A stretch of DNA of 64,000 nucleotides, from positions 4,340,001 through 4,404,000 of the forward strand of contig OZ257157.1 in the NCBI GenBank assembly GCA_965279405.1, in the 5' to 3' direction. The stretch comes from CBDDIP01 sp965279405. GTDB lineage: Bacteria; Actinomycetota; Acidimicrobiia; Acidimicrobiales; Ilumatobacteraceae. The position numbers were made by a program, and so were the translations under genes. The notes beneath the pieces were generated by a model, which made no database searches, was not told the origin of the DNA, and worked only from the letters and a program-made list of their open reading frames with translations. Below are positions 42,426 through 50,652 of the stretch, piece after piece. How positions within the stretch are numbered: position 1 is the stretch's first letter; every line of letters starts with the position of its first letter.

Positions 42426-43984
42426 GGGTCGGTGCGGGCGATCAGCTCGGCGCGCATCTGGTGCAACGCGTTGCTGACCGACACGTGGTAGCGGTGGGGG
42501 TTGACCAGTCGCCGCACGCCGATGTCGAGCCGTTCGATGTCGGCGCGGCAGCGCTCGCGCATGACCTCGAGGGGCTCGTCCGGCGCGTCCAGATCGACGG
42601 GCTCGTGCAGCACCTCGACCTCGGCGATGTCGTCGCGCGAACGCACGGCGCGCAGGTCGGGACGAGTGGGGTGGTGGGTGATCAGCAGCGGCGCGTCGAG
42701 CGGATGTTCGTCGGGCAGCGCAACGAGGTCGACGATCGACATCCCGCGGCGATCGGAGAGCCGCCACGCCCGCTTGCGGCCGGGCAGCGGCACCTTGCCG
42801 GGATCCTCGGAGATCTTGATCGCCGGCGACCACTCGCCGTCGCGCTCGAGCCCGACGAGCTTGTAGACACCGCCCAGCGACGGATCGCCGTGGGAGGTGA
42901 TCAGGCGCGTTCCGGCGCCGTAGGCGAGGCGGCGGCGGACACCTTCGGGGTCGAGCCCGATCCGACGCGACTCCTCGTCGACCTGGGTGAGGATCTGCCA
43001 GATGTTGAGCTCGTCGAGATCGCCGGACAGCACGATCGGTACCTCGCCGAAGCCGGCATCGTCGAGCAGCTTCGCTGTCTGCACGGCGAGGTAGGCGAGG
43101 TCGCCCGAGTCGAGCCGCACGCCGGCGGGGCGATAGCCGTCAGCGCGCAGCTCCTCGAACACCGTGATCGCGTGCGGCACGCCGGAGTGCAGCGTGTCGA
43201 CGGTGTCGACGAGGAGGACGCAATCGTCCGGGGCAGCGCGGGCCATCGCCCGGAAAGCTTCGAGCTCGCCGCCACCGTTGGCCAGGTAGGCCTGCACCAG
43301 TGCGTGTGCGTGGGTGCCGCGCGGTTGGGTGCCGAGTGCGATCGCCGCTTCGACGTCGGACGTCCCGGCGCAGCCACCGATCAGCGCAGCGCGCACGCCG
43401 TCGCTGGCACCGGCGCCGGGGCCGCGGCGCATGCCGAACTCGAGCACGGTGCCACCTCGAGCGCTGCCGACGATGCGTGACGCCTTGGTGGCGATCAGCG
43501 TGGCGTAGTTCATGTGGTTGAGCAGTGCGGTCTCCACGAGCTGGGCAGCGGCGAGCGGACCGGTGACGGTGACCACCGGGACGTGCGGGTGCACGACGCG
43601 ACCCTCGGGAATCGCAGTGAGCTCCAGCGCGGCGAAGCGATCGGGCACCGACAGCCATGCAAGGAAGTCGTCGGCGAACATCGGCCTGCCCGCCGAGTCG
43701 CGCAGCGCACCGAGGGCGGCGACCTCCTCGGCGCCGAAGCGAAGGTTGCGCAACCACCGACGGAACGGGCCGAGGCCGGCGGTGACGCAGAACCCGGCCT
43801 GATGGGTGCCGTAGTCCGGGTTGCGGCGGAAGAAGTGGTCGAACTGGGAGCGCTGCTCGCTGATGCCCTCGCGGAAGTAGATCTGGGCCATCACCAGCTC
43901 GTACAGATCGGTGAACAGCGGACCGCGTGCGGCGGCCCACCGATCGCGTATCGACGCCGCGGGGTCGAGCGGTTCGGTCGTCAT
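42419..43984 (-). CDS. pncB: Nicotinate phosphoribosyltransferase
   Basis: A 521-residue enzyme of NAD salvage that joins nicotinate and PRPP. LFTDLYELVMAQIYFREG at the N-terminus, EFGMRRGPGAGAS near residue 183, the catalytic-region DTVDTLHSG near 265 and the SGDL/GYGTRL-like segments VRLDSGDLAYLAV and AYGAGTRLITS are all present. It is somewhat longer at the C-terminus than E. coli PncB (about 400 residues), as in many actinobacterial forms. The ATG overlaps the stop of the CopD-like gene (TGATG), so both are co-translated. Confidence 0.92.
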   Translation of the reverse strand: MTTEPLDPAASIRDRWAAARGPLFTDLYELVMAQIYFREGISEQRSQFDHFFRRNPDYGTHQAGFCVTAGLGPFRRWLRNLRFGAEEVAALGALRDSAGRPMFADDFLAWLSVPDRFAALELTAIPEGRVVHPHVPVVTVTGPLAAAQLVETALLNHMNYATLIATKASRIVGSARGGTVLEFGMRRGPGAGASDGVRAALIGGCAGTSDVEAAIALGTQPRGTHAHALVQAYLANGGGELEAFRAMARAAPDDCVLLVDTVDTLHSGVPHAITVFEELRADGYRPAGVRLDSGDLAYLAVQTAKLLDDAGFGEVPIVLSGDLDELNIWQILTQVDEESRRIGLDPEGVRRRLAYGAGTRLITSHGDPSLGGVYKLVGLERDGEWSPAIKISEDPGKVPLPGRKRAWRLSDRRGMSIVDLVALPDEHPLDAPLLITHHPTRPDLRAVRSRDDIAEVEVLHEPVDLDAPDEPLEVMRERCRADIERLDIGVRRLVNPHRYHVSVSNALHQMRAELIARTDPS

Positions 43985-44397
43985 CAGCCCGTGCCCGTCC
44001 GCAGGAGGACGCCGAGGAACACGGCGGCAAGGGCACTGATCGCGCCGAGGGCGCCGCCGATGGCGATCACCACCCGAGTACGACCGAACTGCTCGATCGC
44101 GGCGAACACGGCGGATGCGATTGCCACCGTGATCTTCAGCAGCACGGTCACCTGGTAGGCGGAGTCGGTGTTGGTGATGTCCACCTCGACGAGGTTCCAG
44201 ATGCCCGTGGCGAAGACGACCACGAACGCCGGCCACACGACCGCCGAGTAGGCACGGGTGAACGATCGGCGCGCCTCGGGCGCGAGGTCGCTGAGCGGCT
44301 TGGCGGCGAAGCCCATGACAACGTGCCCGCCCACCCACACCGCAGCCGACAGCACGTGCAGGAACAGCCGGATCGTGGAGGCGGTCGGCGAGAGCAC
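43984..44397 (-). CDS. CopD-like integral membrane protein
   Basis: A 137-residue protein with four predicted transmembrane helices. The first, LFLHVLSAAVWVGGHVVMGF, has the His-x7-Gly-Gly-His pattern of CopD/DUF2269-like membrane proteins, which bind copper or heme in some cases. Function here is unknown. The GTG at 44397 is 6 nt from a TAGCGT hexamer. The gene is close behind the MFS gene and overlaps pncB, but its own promoter may allow separate expression. Confidence 0.72.
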   Translation of the reverse strand: MLSPTASTIRLFLHVLSAAVWVGGHVVMGFAAKPLSDLAPEARRSFTRAYSAVVWPAFVVVFATGIWNLVEVDITNTDSAYQVTVLLKITVAIASAVFAAIEQFGRTRVVIAIGGALGAISALAAVFLGVLLRTGTG

Positions 44398-44403
44398 ACG
44401 GCC

Positions 44404-44409
44404 ACGCTA
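44404..44409 (-). promoter_or_regulatory. -10 element of a leaderless promoter inside the MFS gene 3' end
   Basis: TAGCGT on the minus strand, 6 nt from the GTG at 44397; overlaps the MFS stop codon. Confidence 0.5.
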
Positions 44410-45603
44410 GTGACGGTGCGCAGACCGCTTCCCAATTCGCGACGGCCGGTAGACGGTGTCCATCGAGTGGGCGAGCAGGTTCGCCACGATGACGCCGCCG
44501 ATGGCGACGACGAAGACGACGGCTGTGCCGAGCAGGTCGGAGATGATGCCGAAGGCGAACAGCGCGGTGGCGACGGCGATGTCGAACCCGGCGTTCATCG
44601 TGCCGAGCACGCCGCCGCGGCGCTCCGGGCCGGTGCGGTCGAGGGTGGCGGTGACCAGGATCGGGTAGGGCAGCGAATGCCCGATCGCGCTGACCATCGC
44701 CCCGATGATCGCCACGGTCAAGTTCGGGCTGACGGCCATGATCACCAGCCCGGCGATGAGCGTGGCGTGGGCGACGTTGAGCCCACGGTCGGGCGCGATG
44801 CGATCGGCGAGGAAGCCGAGCCCGCCGCGGACGAGCAGCAGCGTGATCCCGAACGCGGCCAGCACCCAGTTGCCGTGCTCGAAGCGGCCGCTGTAGAGCA
44901 CGACGGCGAAGCCGGTGATCGCCGCGTAGCCGAAGTTGGTCAGGCCGATGACCCCGCCGGGCTTGACGGCTTCGGGGCAGATCAGTCGTTCGATCAGCCT
45001 GCCGGAGGGCGCGACGCCTTGACGGCCGACGGGCAGCGACGGCACGACCAACAGGGCCAGTGCACCGACGCAGCCGAAGACGACGCCGGCGACGGGCAGC
45101 GAAGGGAAGACGCCACTGATCGCCGTGCCGAGTGACAGCCCGCTCCAGATGCCGGCGCTGAGCCAGCCGAGCGCCTGCGCACGGCGGTCCTCGGGGACGA
45201 GGTCGAGCACCGAGGCGGCGGCCGCGGTGTACAGCACGCCGTCGCCGAAGCCCTGGACGGCGCGTGCGGCGAGCACTCCGGTCAGCCCGGGAACGGCGAA
45301 CAGGGCGAGCCCGGCGGACGTCGTCGCCATGCCGAGGCCGACGGCCAGCCGAGAGCCGCGGTGGTCGATGAGCGAACCCGTCAACAAGCGGCCGCTGATC
45401 GCCATCACCGGGAACAGACCGGCGGCGACGCCGAGGGCGATGTCGCTGTGGCCGAGGTCGTGCACGCGGCCGGGCAGCCGGGCGAGTGCGACACCGAACC
45501 CGGTGAACGACACGCCGACGGCGAGGATCACCACCAGCAGACGCGGATCGATGGTCGATTGCGGGGCGCGGTCCTGCGCCTGCAGGGCCGGTTCGGCGGT
45601 CAC
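44407..45603 (-). CDS. MFS transporter
   Basis: A 398-residue major facilitator with about 12 transmembrane helices. The helix 2-3 loop GRLLTGSLIDHRGSR matches the MFS signature and the pseudo-repeat GLGFLADRIAPDRG appears in the second half. It most resembles the drug/sugar efflux-type MFS of actinobacteria; substrate unknown. The GTG start overlaps the ispH stop (GTGA), so it is translated with ispH. Confidence 0.85.
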   Translation of the reverse strand: MTAEPALQAQDRAPQSTIDPRLLVVILAVGVSFTGFGVALARLPGRVHDLGHSDIALGVAAGLFPVMAISGRLLTGSLIDHRGSRLAVGLGMATTSAGLALFAVPGLTGVLAARAVQGFGDGVLYTAAAASVLDLVPEDRRAQALGWLSAGIWSGLSLGTAISGVFPSLPVAGVVFGCVGALALLVVPSLPVGRQGVAPSGRLIERLICPEAVKPGGVIGLTNFGYAAITGFAVVLYSGRFEHGNWVLAAFGITLLLVRGGLGFLADRIAPDRGLNVAHATLIAGLVIMAVSPNLTVAIIGAMVSAIGHSLPYPILVTATLDRTGPERRGGVLGTMNAGFDIAVATALFAFGIISDLLGTAVVFVVAIGGVIVANLLAHSMDTVYRPSRIGKRSAHRH

Positions 45604-46634
45604 GAGCGCAGTGCTTCGAGGGCGTCGCTGGCGGCGAAGGCGCGGTCGTCGAGCTGCGCGGACGCGGCCAGCGGCCCGCCGAGCATCGCTGCCGCGGAGG
45701 TGCCGATGGCCACCTGCAGCTCGCGGATGTTGCGCGGTGGCGGGAAGTACTCGTCCTCGTCGGTGACGTTGACCGTCTCGACGCCGTCGCGTGGCGCGAG
45801 GCGGGCGAGCACGTCGTCGACGAGCTCCTCGGGCGCAGATGCGCCGGCGGTGACGCCGACGATGCCGCTGAGGTCGTCGGGCAGCTCGTCGGCAGTGTTG
45901 ATGCGCAGCACGCGCGGGCAGCCGACGCCGATGGCCAGCTTCTCCAGTGCTCGTGTGTTCGACGAGTTGTGCGAGCCGATGACGACGATCGCGTCGCAGC
46001 GCTCGGCCATCGCCATCAGCGCCGACTGGCGGTTGGTGGTGGCGAAGCAGAGGTCGCTGCGGCCGGGCGTCCAGGCGCCGGGGTAGCGGACCTTGACGGC
46101 CGTGGCGACGTCGGCCCAGTCGCGGTGCGACAGCGTCGTCTGGGCGAGGAGGGCGACCGGCTGGTCGAACTGGGGGAGCGCGTCGACCTCGGCGATGCTC
46201 TCGACGCGACTGATCGAGTCGGGGGCGACGGCCATCGTGCCCATCGCCTCCTCGTGACCGTCGTGACCGACGTAGACGATGCGGAAGCCCTTGCCGGCGC
46301 GCACCTTCACCTCGTGGTGGACCTTCGTGACCAGCGGGCAGACCGAGTCGACCACGTAGCTGCCGCGGGCGCGGGCGGCGGCGACCACCTCGGGAGCCGA
46401 CCCGTGGGCGGAGAGCATGATCGGCCGCCCTGGCGGGACCTCCTCGATCTCGTCGACGAAGACCACACCCTGGTCCTCGAAGCGCTCGACGACGATCTTG
46501 TTGTGGACGATCTCGTGGTAGCAGTACACGGGCGGCTCGAAGCTGCGCACCATCCAGGTGAGGGCCTTGATCGCCATCTCCACCCCTGCACAGAACCCTC
46601 GCGGCTCGGCCAAGAGCACGCGATCGACGTCCAC
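45600..46634 (-). CDS. ispH: 4-hydroxy-3-methylbut-2-enyl diphosphate reductase
   Basis: A 344-residue 4Fe-4S enzyme, the last step of the MEP isoprenoid pathway, yielding IPP and DMAPP. The three cluster cysteines are Cys15 (RGFCAGV), Cys99 (VDSVCPLV) and Cys196 (SDLCFATTNRQ). Substrate-binding YVGHDGHEEAMG and LAQTTLS are intact. GTG 46634 gives a standard N-terminus and sits 7 nt from a TAGCCT; the longer open frame would overlap the divergent DUF512 gene. It is first of a minus-strand run with the MFS, CopD-like and pncB genes. Confidence 0.95.
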   Translation of the reverse strand: MDVDRVLLAEPRGFCAGVEMAIKALTWMVRSFEPPVYCYHEIVHNKIVVERFEDQGVVFVDEIEEVPPGRPIMLSAHGSAPEVVAAARARGSYVVDSVCPLVTKVHHEVKVRAGKGFRIVYVGHDGHEEAMGTMAVAPDSISRVESIAEVDALPQFDQPVALLAQTTLSHRDWADVATAVKVRYPGAWTPGRSDLCFATTNRQSALMAMAERCDAIVVIGSHNSSNTRALEKLAIGVGCPRVLRINTADELPDDLSGIVGVTAGASAPEELVDDVLARLAPRDGVETVNVTDEDEYFPPPRNIRELQVAIGTSAAAMLGGPLAASAQLDDRAFAASDALEALRS

Positions 46635-46641
46635 GAAGCGC

Positions 46642-46647
46642 AGGCTA
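46642..46647 (-). promoter_or_regulatory. -10 element of a leaderless promoter for ispH
   Basis: TAGCCT on the minus strand with 7 nt to the GTG at 46634. Confidence 0.6.
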
Positions 46648-46657
46648 GCTGGGCCGA

Positions 46658-46663
46658 TAGCCT
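46658..46663 (+). promoter_or_regulatory. -10 element of a leaderless promoter for the DUF512-der genes
   Basis: TAGCCT with 8 nt to the GTG at 46672; divergent from the ispH element 10 bases away. Confidence 0.5.
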
Positions 46664-46671
46664 GAGAGGCC

Positions 46672-48120
46672 GTGTCCAACTCGTCCCGCCTGGCTCCGCG
46701 CGTCGTCACCGTCGCCGAAGGTTCGGCCGCGGCGCGCGCCGGGTTGCGTGCCGGTGACGAGATCCTGGCCATCGACGGGCACATGCCGCGCGACATCATC
46801 GAGTGGCGCTTCGCCACGGATGATGCCGACGTCGAGCTGGAGGTCCGCCGCGACGGTTTCGAGCTCACCGTGCCGGTGGCCAAGCGCGCCGGCGAGCCGT
46901 TCGGGGCCGAGGTCTCGAGCGCCGTTTTCGACCGTGTGCGCACGTGCGACAACCACTGCGAGTTCTGCTTCATCTACCAGCTGCCCCAGGGCATGCGCCG
47001 CAGCCTGTACCTGAAGGACGACGACTACCGGCTGAGCTTCCTCTACGGGAACTTCACCACGCTCACCCGCTTCACCGAAGCCGACCTGGAGCGCGTGGTC
47101 ACCGAGCGGCTGTCGCCCTTGCACGTCAGCATCCACGCCACCGACCCGGACGTGCGGGCGCGCATGCTGAAGAACCCACGCGGCGGGATGAGCCTGCGCT
47201 GGCTGCGGGCGCTGCTCGATCACGGAATCAGCGTGCGCGGGCAGGTGGTGCTGTGCCCCGGCGTGAACGACGGCGAGATCTTCGATCGCACGATGGCCGG
47301 CGTGCTCGATCAGTACCCCGAGCTGGAGTCCGTCGCGGTCGTGCCGCTCGGCCTCAGCCGGTTCAACACCGAGCCGTCGATGCGCCTGCACACGCAGGCC
47401 GAGGCTGCGGCGATGATCGACGCGATCCACGACTGGCAGGACGTGTTCCTCAGCGTGCTCGGCAGGCGGATGGTGTTCGCCGCCGACGAGTACTACCTGA
47501 TGGCCGAGCGTCCGTTCCCGTCGGTCGAGGCGTACGAGGGCTGCCCGATGCACGAGGACGGCATCGGCATGGCGCGCACCTTCGAGCTCGAGTTCTCCGG
47601 TCAGGCCGCGCAGGCCACCGGCGTGCAGAGCGGCTTCTTCGCCGCCGCGGACGCCGCACCTGCCAACCCGGCGTCGTACACCTCGCTGCGCTCGCGAGGT
47701 GCCGGAGAAGGTTGCGGATCCGGCGCTGGGTCCGGCTCGTCGGCGTTGCAGCTGTCGCCTCGGCGCGACGCACCGATCGGCATCCTCACCGGCGAGTTCG
47801 GGGCCAAGGTGCTCGCGCCGCTGGTGTCGTCGCTCGGCCGCGCCGACGTGCGCGTCGTGCCGGTGCGCAACGAGTTCTTCGGCGGCAACACGTCGGTCAC
47901 CGGGCTGATGGTCGGCGCCGACCTGCAGCGCGTGCTGGCCACCGAGCCCGCCGGCCATCGCTACCTGTTGCCGGACGTCTGCCTGCAGGAGGGCCGCTTC
48001 CTCGACGGCCTCACGCTCGCCGACCTGCCGCGCCCCGTCGAGGTCGTCGCCACCGACGGCATCGCCCTGCGCGCCGCGCTCGATGCGCGCGTGCCTTCAC
48101 TTGTCGGAGCTTCGTCATGA
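46672..48120 (+). CDS. DUF512 protein with PDZ-like and radical-SAM-like cysteine motif
   Basis: A 482-residue protein. An N-terminal PDZ-like domain (about residues 8-75, with GLRAGDEILAIDG) precedes a cysteine cluster CDNHCEFC (about residue 93), a CX3CX2C spacing like that of radical SAM enzymes. The DUF512 domain fills the C-terminal half. GFGSSALQ-type linker residues lie between (a Gly/Ser-rich stretch near residue 345). DUF512 proteins are often encoded directly before der in bacteria, but their reaction is not established. The stop overlaps the der ATG (ATGA). Confidence 0.87.
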   Translation: MSNSSRLAPRVVTVAEGSAAARAGLRAGDEILAIDGHMPRDIIEWRFATDDADVELEVRRDGFELTVPVAKRAGEPFGAEVSSAVFDRVRTCDNHCEFCFIYQLPQGMRRSLYLKDDDYRLSFLYGNFTTLTRFTEADLERVVTERLSPLHVSIHATDPDVRARMLKNPRGGMSLRWLRALLDHGISVRGQVVLCPGVNDGEIFDRTMAGVLDQYPELESVAVVPLGLSRFNTEPSMRLHTQAEAAAMIDAIHDWQDVFLSVLGRRMVFAADEYYLMAERPFPSVEAYEGCPMHEDGIGMARTFELEFSGQAAQATGVQSGFFAAADAAPANPASYTSLRSRGAGEGCGSGAGSGSSALQLSPRRDAPIGILTGEFGAKVLAPLVSSLGRADVRVVPVRNEFFGGNTSVTGLMVGADLQRVLATEPAGHRYLLPDVCLQEGRFLDGLTLADLPRPVEVVATDGIALRAALDARVPSLVGASS

Positions 48121-49472
48121 GCCTGCCCACCGTGGTCGTCGTCGGCCGCCCGAACGTCGGCAAGAGTACGTTGTTCAACCGGATCATCGGCGAGCAGGTG
48201 GCCATCGTCGAGGACCGCCCCGGCATCACCCGCGACCGCAAGGAGGAGCAGGCCGAGTGGTTGGGCCGGAAGTTCCTCCTCGTCGACACCGGCGGTTGGC
48301 TGCCCGGTGGCAGCGACCTCGACGCCAAGGTCAGCCGTCAAGTGGAGACCGCGGTGCGTGAGGCCGACGTGGTGATGTTCGTCGTCGACGCGTCGACCGG
48401 TGTCACCGACGACGACTCGGCGATCGCCAATTGGCTGCGCAAGGTCGACGCCAGCGTGATGGTCGTGGTCAACAAGGCCGACAACGACCGCCGCGAGAAC
48501 GATCGCTGGGAGTTCCTGTCGCTGGCGGTCGGCGAGCCGATCCCCGTCTCCGCGCTGCACGGCCGCCGAGCCGGCGACCTGCTCGACGAGGTCATCGCCC
48601 GCTTCCCGCCGTCGGACGACGACGAGGTCGAAGCCGACGCGCCGATGATCGATCTCGAGGGTGAGCTGGTGGAGCAGCCGTGGAAGCCCGGCGATCCGAA
48701 GCCGCCGCGCGTCGCCATCGTCGGCCGCCCGAACGTCGGCAAGAGCACGCTGTTCAACCGGCTGGTGGGGGAGGACCGCAGCGTCGTCCACGACATGGCC
48801 GGCACCACCCGCGACGCCATCGACACGTTGGTCGAGACGCCCGATGGCCCCATCGTCTTCGTCGACACCGCCGGCATGCGCCGCCGCAGCCGCATCGACG
48901 ACTCGGCCGAGTACTACTCGTTGGTGCGTGCCCTGCGCGCCATCGACGACGCCGACATCGCCCTGCTGGTCATCGACGCCACCGAGGGCGTCACCTCGCA
49001 GGATCAGCGCCTGGCCGAGCGTGTCGACGCCTCCGGCTGCCCGATCGTGGTGATGCTCAACAAGTGGGAGCTGATCGAGGATCCCGAGCGGCGCCTCGAG
49101 GTGCAGGCCGAGCTGCAGCGCAAGCTGTACTTCGTCGGCGATGCGCCGGTGCTGAAGATCTCGGCGCTCACGGGCAAGGGCGTGCACAAGCTGCGGCCCG
49201 TGCTGCAGGAGGCGATCACGCAGTACCACCGTCGTGTGCCGACCCGCGACGTCAACCGGGTGATCGCCGACGCGCAGCAGCGCCAGCCCGCCGGTCACGG
49301 CCTCAAGGTGCTCTACGCGCTGCAGGGCGCCACCGATCCGCCCACGTTCACGCTCTTCGTCAACCGCGAGCTGCCGGCGCCGTACCTGCGGTACCTGGAG
49401 CGCAGCATCCGCGAGGCGTTCGAGTTCGGCTCGACGCCGCTGAAGCTGCGCGTGCGCAAACGGACGGAGTAG
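48117..49472 (+). CDS. der: Ribosome biogenesis GTPase Der (EngA)
   Basis: A 451-residue tandem GTPase needed for 50S ribosomal subunit maturation. Both G domains are complete: P-loops VGRPNVGKSTLFN at about residues 8 and 202, switch motifs DRPGITRD and DMAGTTRD, and NKAD and NKWE-type base-recognition motifs. The C-terminal KH-like domain follows (residues 360-450). An acidic linker joins the two G domains. Start set by the 4-base overlap with DUF512; the open frame upstream is shadow. Confidence 0.96.
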   Translation: MSLPTVVVVGRPNVGKSTLFNRIIGEQVAIVEDRPGITRDRKEEQAEWLGRKFLLVDTGGWLPGGSDLDAKVSRQVETAVREADVVMFVVDASTGVTDDDSAIANWLRKVDASVMVVVNKADNDRRENDRWEFLSLAVGEPIPVSALHGRRAGDLLDEVIARFPPSDDDEVEADAPMIDLEGELVEQPWKPGDPKPPRVAIVGRPNVGKSTLFNRLVGEDRSVVHDMAGTTRDAIDTLVETPDGPIVFVDTAGMRRRSRIDDSAEYYSLVRALRAIDDADIALLVIDATEGVTSQDQRLAERVDASGCPIVVMLNKWELIEDPERRLEVQAELQRKLYFVGDAPVLKISALTGKGVHKLRPVLQEAITQYHRRVPTRDVNRVIADAQQRQPAGHGLKVLYALQGATDPPTFTLFVNRELPAPYLRYLERSIREAFEFGSTPLKLRVRKRTE

Positions 49473-49478
49473 TTCGCC

Positions 49479-49733
49479 GTGCCGTGGTGTGAGGACTGCG
49501 CCAAGTACTGGACCCCCTCGGCGATGAACGAGGACGGCACGTGCCCGACGTGCGGTCGCGTCGTCGAAGCCCCCGCGCCACCGCGCGCCACCGCCAAGAA
49601 CATCGACGTCCGCCGCCTCGCCGCCGGTGTCGAGGACGGCGAGGACGACCCCAAGGCCCCGTGGCACTTCAAGCTGATGATGGTGCTCCTGGCCCTCTAC
49701 CTCACCTGGCGCATCGTCTACCTGTTCATCTGA
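49479..49733 (+). CDS. Small zinc-ribbon membrane protein
   Basis: An 84-residue protein starting at GTG 49479. Four cysteines in CEDC and CPTCG (residues 4-26) form a zinc ribbon, and the C-terminal LMMVLLALYLTWRIVYLFI is a membrane helix, with about 25 polar residues between. The gene lies 6 bases after der, in the same transcript. I do not recognise a family; the arrangement suggests a cytoplasmic or membrane-tethered zinc ribbon. Confidence 0.7.
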   Translation: MPWCEDCAKYWTPSAMNEDGTCPTCGRVVEAPAPPRATAKNIDVRRLAAGVEDGEDDPKAPWHFKLMMVLLALYLTWRIVYLFI

Positions 49734-49759
49734 GAGCTGGGTTCGTCCGCGCTCGTTCT

Positions 49760-49797
49760 GGGCGGCCTCGTCGCCGGTCCCGGTCACCAGGCCGCCC
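49760..49797 (+). terminator. Hairpin after the der transcript
   Basis: Nine-bp stem GGGCGGCCT / AGGCCGCCC (49760-49768, 49789-49797) with a 20-nt loop, followed by ATTTCA. Confidence 0.5.
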
Positions 49798-49818
49798 ATT
49801 TCACTCCGCCTGCAACTT

Positions 49819-49860
49819 CGGGCGGGATCCTTCTCGCTTTCCGAGAAGGATCCCGCCCGG
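49819..49860. repeat. Perfect 18-bp palindromic element
   Basis: Arms 49819-49836 and 49842-49859 pair perfectly (CGGGCGGGATCCTTCTCG and its complement) around a 5-nt loop. The right arm and loop end share 22 identical bases with 36521-36542. Lies between der and tRNA-Pro. REP-like or a second terminator; no coding function seen. Confidence 0.75.
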
Positions 49861-49905
49861 TCCTCTCGGCGTGATTCGTCGTGGGCGATCGGGGTGCCCG
49901 ACCAG

Positions 49906-49911
49906 TAGGCT
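49906..49911 (+). promoter_or_regulatory. Candidate -10 element of the tRNA-Pro gene
   Basis: TAGGCT about 37 bases before the mature tRNA 5' end; no clear -35. Confidence 0.4.
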
Positions 49912-49948
49912 CAGCGGGCGCTTCGGCCTTGGCCGGGGCGACCACATA

Positions 49949-50022
49949 CGGGCTGTAGCGCAGCTTGGTTAGCGCACTTGTCTGGGGGACAAGGGGTCGC
50001 AGGTTCAAATCCTGTCAGCCCG
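49949..50022 (+). tRNA. tRNA-Pro (anticodon GGG)
   Basis: A complete cloverleaf. The acceptor stem is CGGGCTG / CAGCCCG, the anticodon stem is CTTGT / ACAAG with loop CTGGGGG, giving anticodon GGG (proline, codons CCC/CCU). The T loop is GGTTCAAATCC-like and intact. CCA is not encoded; an A discriminator follows. No integrase gene or duplicated 3' end is seen nearby, so it is not obviously an integration site. Confidence 0.95.
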
Positions 50023-50030
50023 ACGTATGG

Positions 50031-50065
50031 AAAGCCCTGGTCAGCAGATCGCTGGCCGGGGCTTT
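50031..50065 (+). terminator. Terminator of tRNA-Pro
   Basis: Fifteen-bp stem (arms 50031-50045 and 50051-50065) with two G-U pairs and a 5-nt loop, ending GGGGCTTT. Confidence 0.65.
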
Positions 50066-50071
50066 CGTCGT

Positions 50072-50437
50072 TCAGGAGCGGCGTCGCAACAGGGCGCCGC
50101 CGGCGACGAGCAGCACGATGCTCATCGCGAGGCACAGCGTGATCGTCCACCCGGGGTGCACCGTCTGGCCGTCCATCGTCGGGTAGCGGCACGTCGTACC
50201 GAGGGGCCACCACGACCAGGACGGCTCGATCGGCTCGGACGTCCCGCGATCGCAGACGGCGAGCTCGGGCACCAACCGGTGGAGCACGACGCCGAATGCG
50301 CACGCGGCGAGCATGATCGAGCCAGGGAGCCACCAGACGCGACGGGCGAGGTGCCACGACGGACCGGAGCGACGGCGGTAGGCGACCACGAGAGGCACCA
50401 CGCCGAGCACGAACAGCCCCGCCACCAGCCACGCCAT
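50072..50437 (-). CDS. Small integral membrane protein of unknown function
   Basis: A 121-residue protein with three predicted membrane helices (AWLVAGLFVLGVVPLVVAY, PGSIMLAACAFGVVLHRLV and LCLAMSIVLLVAGGALL). The external loop between the last two holds two cysteines and several tryptophans. An upstream ATG at 50455 would add six residues; neither start has a Shine-Dalgarno. I do not recognise a family. It converges on the tRNA terminator. Confidence 0.6.
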   Translation of the reverse strand: MAWLVAGLFVLGVVPLVVAYRRRSGPSWHLARRVWWLPGSIMLAACAFGVVLHRLVPELAVCDRGTSEPIEPSWSWWPLGTTCRYPTMDGQTVHPGWTITLCLAMSIVLLVAGGALLRRRS

Positions 50438-50469
50438 CGGTGCAGTCTGACGCATGCGCAAGCGGAGAT

Positions 50470-50652
50470 TCAGCCGGCTTGCTGCTCCAGAACTTCGAGA
50501 CGTTGGCTGGCGGGAGGGGTCAGGTCGCCGCCCTGCTGCATCGCCACGGCGGCGGCGACGGCACGCGCCGCGCTGGCGAAGGTGGCCATCATCCCGTCGC
50601 CGAGGTGCTTGACGACGCGACCTCCGTTCGACGTGATCGCCTCGACGACGAC
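50470..50652 (-). pseudogene. Remnant of a class III adenylate/guanylate cyclase
   Basis: Sixty sense codons directly follow the cbbR stop in the same frame and end at TGA. The segment SNGGRVVKHLGDGMMATF continues into ASAARAVAAAVAMQQ, the core of class III nucleotide cyclases. It covers one metal-site region (GDG) and the following helix. The upstream catalytic half, the later RxGxHxGE-type segment and any start codon are missing, so it cannot make a working enzyme. It was probably left by deletion or by rearrangement at the edge of the cbb locus. No cyclase gene remains elsewhere in the window. Confidence 0.7.

Noticed and set aside
49949..50065. tRNA-Pro as an integration site for a mobile element
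   Set aside because: No integrase, no repeat of the tRNA 3' end and normal neighbouring genes; the inverted repeat after it is a terminator.
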